Of a stretch of DNA of 64,000 nt, positions 62,023 to 64,000 are shown piece after piece. Below the pieces are notes generated by a model. The model was not told the origin of the DNA, did not search any database, and saw only the letters and a list, made by a program, of their open reading frames with translations. Each line of letters opens with the position of its first letter. The stretch's first letter is position 1. The stretch is taken from contig NC_092045.1 of NCBI RefSeq assembly GCF_003086295.3, positions 19,761,758 through 19,825,757 of the forward strand, read 5' to 3'. The stretch comes from Arachis hypogaea (lineage: Eukaryota; Streptophyta; Magnoliopsida; Fabales; Fabaceae). A program made the position numbers and the translations under genes.

Positions 62023-62204
62023 GTTTATCTTTTTTTTTAGAATATCTCATATTAATAAAAATTATTTAAAAAAATTTAATAGATTTTAAACTTAAAATAT
62101 TATAAAATTTATTTAATTACTTTTAGAAAAATAATTTTCTTTAAATACAATAATAAATTATGAATAACTAATTATTTAATTTTTTAAAAATTTAGGGTGT
62201 TATA
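61854..62204 (-). mobile_element. Truncated LTR, minus orientation
   Basis: Matches 54936-55272, including the TAA microsatellite (61961-62022) and the end GGGTGTTATA. It is joined at 61853 to the plus-oriented 3' LTR. Confidence 0.8.
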
Positions 62205-62804
62205 TTCTACCCACCTTATAAAAATTTTCGTCCTCGAAAATTGATATAAAAAAATAAGTTCCGACCCTACTAAAAGGAAACATGATTCATGAAGAATGAT
62301 ACAGGCCATACAAAGAATGTATATCCGAAAAGATTCAAATGAACAGATAGAATCACAATCAGACAAAGAAACATATGAACGATAAGGTGTGGTTGAAAGG
62401 AGTAATCAAACCACATTTTAAAGAGGAAATCCGGAACAAAGAATTCCAATGAAAACATGAAAGAAGAGATGACACTAAGTCACATAGCATGAGTAAAGAG
62501 TATACGTCGAATCGAATCCAACCCATAAAACGTAACTTCTAACGGAACCAAACCCTGTAATTCGCATAACCTATTGTTTCTATTTCATCTATGATAATCC
62601 ATTAGCGTTTCCATATACATGAATCATTAGTATTAAGTGGGCCAGATCTAATACCATGAGAGATGCAACGGTCGACTAACAGCATTAATCAATAGACAAT
62701 CATGCATTTGAAACTCAAACTCTTGTCAGTGGGACAAGTCCTACTGCATGACAGACACTCAGAATATGCAGTAAAGCATAGTCAGTCCATTCCCATGGCT
62801 CTAA
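62205..62804 (-). mobile_element. Gutted interior: 3' UTR joined to 5' leader
   Basis: 62205-62665 matches 55273-55735 (element 3' end). 62670-62804 is the reverse complement of sequence like the leader after the primer site at 59085-59200 (GGACTGACTATGC-type). So about 600 bp of interior remain and all gag-pol is deleted. The leader stops just before its primer site, where the next LTR begins. Confidence 0.6.
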
Positions 62805-64000
62805 TGTAATACCCGGTCTAACCAAAATTAATTAAATAATGATTTAAGTAGGAGCGAATATGGTTGGAAGATTTGGCGATTGGAATTTGATGATTTCAAT
62901 GTGATATTTGGATTCAGTGAATTTTTCCGAGTCGGAAGACATAGTTTTCTGCGTAAAAGCGCGCAGTGGGATTTTGACCGGCAGTACCGGCTGAGACCTG
63001 TCTGGTACTGCAGCTGAGAAAATTGATTATGAGTAAATAATATTAAGAAATGAGGAATTATGATTAGGGGAGGTAGAAATATTTAAAGTGCGATTTGGAG
63101 CGCTAATCTTAAAGGTTTTAGCCCAAAATTGGACCAACGGACAAAAATAAGTGAACTGGGCCTAAGTGGGCCCAAGACCCAACATATATAAACATTAGTT
63201 ATGAGCATTTCAGCTCATTTTACCCTAAAGAGAAGGGTTGGGGCGCTGAATTGAGAAGAGGGAAGAGAAGAGAGAAAACCTAACTCTCTTTGATCTTCAA
63301 ACCACCATAACTTGAGCTACGGAGCTCCGATCGACGAGCCGTTTGCGGCCACGCGTCGCTCTTCTCATCCTCTACAATTCTATCTAAGTTTTGTGGTGAG
63401 TATTCCATTCATCTCTGCCCAGTTTTCGAATTTCCCCACTGTTACACGTTTTTGGGAAGTTAGTGTTGAAATCTTGTGATTTTGGGTGTTTAGGGATACT
63501 CCAACATGGATTCTAAGTGGGTTCTATCCCTACTTCATATGGGCTGAGGTAAGAAGTGCTCAAACCCTTGTGATTTATCATTTTTATGAGCCCTAGGTTG
63601 ATGTATGTATGTGATATTGGTTATGTTAGTGCATTTGATGGTTTTGGTGCACAATTGGGAGATTGGTGTTGCTTGAGGAGCTTTGGTGAGGCTTAGGGCT
63701 AAGGTTGGTGGAGACTTCCAAAGAAGAGGCTCAATTGATTTTGCTACAAGAGGTACGGTTTAAGTTTCATTTAAGTACCGTGTGGTGTGATGAGAATTCC
63801 TAGGCTAGATACCCCTAGGATTAAGTTTGGATTGTGTAAATGGTGGGTGCTAATATGCGTAGTTGTTATGTAATGTGAATCAATGATTGGGTTGAGAATT
63901 GTGTGGCCTTGTATGCTTGGTGTATTGAAAATTTGATGTTTTGGGTAATGAGTATTGAATTGTGATTTATGCATTTAAATTGTGAAATTGGGCCGGAGGC
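62805..64000 (+). mobile_element. Start of a plus-oriented LTR, runs off the window
   Basis: It starts TGTAATACCCGGTCTAACC. Around 63280-63360 it is the counterpart of the minus-oriented LTRs at 43225-43330 and 51485-51595 (CTTCAAACCACCATAACTT, GTTTGCGGCCACGCG), so it is a related LTR family. The target-site side and the other end are outside. No gene is seen to 64000. Confidence 0.75.
63185..63192 (+). promoter_or_regulatory. TATA box of the LTR promoter
   Basis: TATATAAA preceded by a GC-richer U3 region (GGGCCCAAGACCCAAC). Its place in the LTR fits the U3/R promoter. Transcription would run plus-ward out of the window. Confidence 0.5.

Overview
This is plant nuclear DNA, almost certainly a legume and most likely peanut (Arachis). 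The evidence is GT-AG exons of an expanded legume plant-mobile-domain/Ulp1-like gene family, plant Ty3-gypsy and Ty1-copia retrotransposons, and LTRs carrying the GGCGTTNAACGCC palindromes I associate with peanut repeats. The genus is inferred from memory of such repeats. The window looks like gene-poor, retrotransposon-rich heterochromatin. I see no intact host gene, no tRNA or rRNA gene and no CRISPR.

Layout. (1) 1-1640: AT-rich spacer with a DUF247 gene fragment on the minus strand and one DNA-transposon-like terminus. (2) 1760-23712: a degenerate plus-strand gene (plant mobile domain, then a C48/Ulp1-type cysteine protease). Three retroelements split it: a solo LTR (5898-11032, TSD AGATT), a second solo LTR nested inside it (6430-8081, TSD ATGCT), and a very young 10.6-kb non-autonomous gypsy element (11990-22626, TSD CTTAT). 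(3) 23962-39521: an old ~1.9-kb tandem duplication. One copy is split by an 11.6-kb non-coding LTR element (25067-36663, TSD CATCT), which itself holds a decayed copia element (30306-34773) and a Mutator-type MITE (26236-26706). (4) 40091-51897: a nearly complete Tekay/Del-like gypsy element of 11.8 kb (TSD CATGT); gag-pol has only two in-frame stops. (5) 51903-52927: spacer with a GC-rich ~105-bp tandem repeat. (6) 52928-62804: inverted and truncated LTRs of another gypsy family whose LTRs start TATAACA. It includes a 179-codon ORF inside an LTR and a dead gag. (7) 62805-64000: the start of a plus-strand LTR with a TATA box that leaves the window.

Insertion boundaries were set by matching LTR ends and 5-bp target-site duplications (TSDs) by eye. 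They give a relative history: the tandem duplication came first, then the 11.6-kb element, then the copia element inside it. The 11.8-kb gypsy element (LTRs ~0.7% different) and the 10.6-kb element (three LTR differences seen in 1,785 bp) are much younger. The proteins are transposition machinery (gag capsid, protease, reverse transcriptase, RNase H, integrase). The youngest element lacks reverse transcriptase and integrase and must borrow them.
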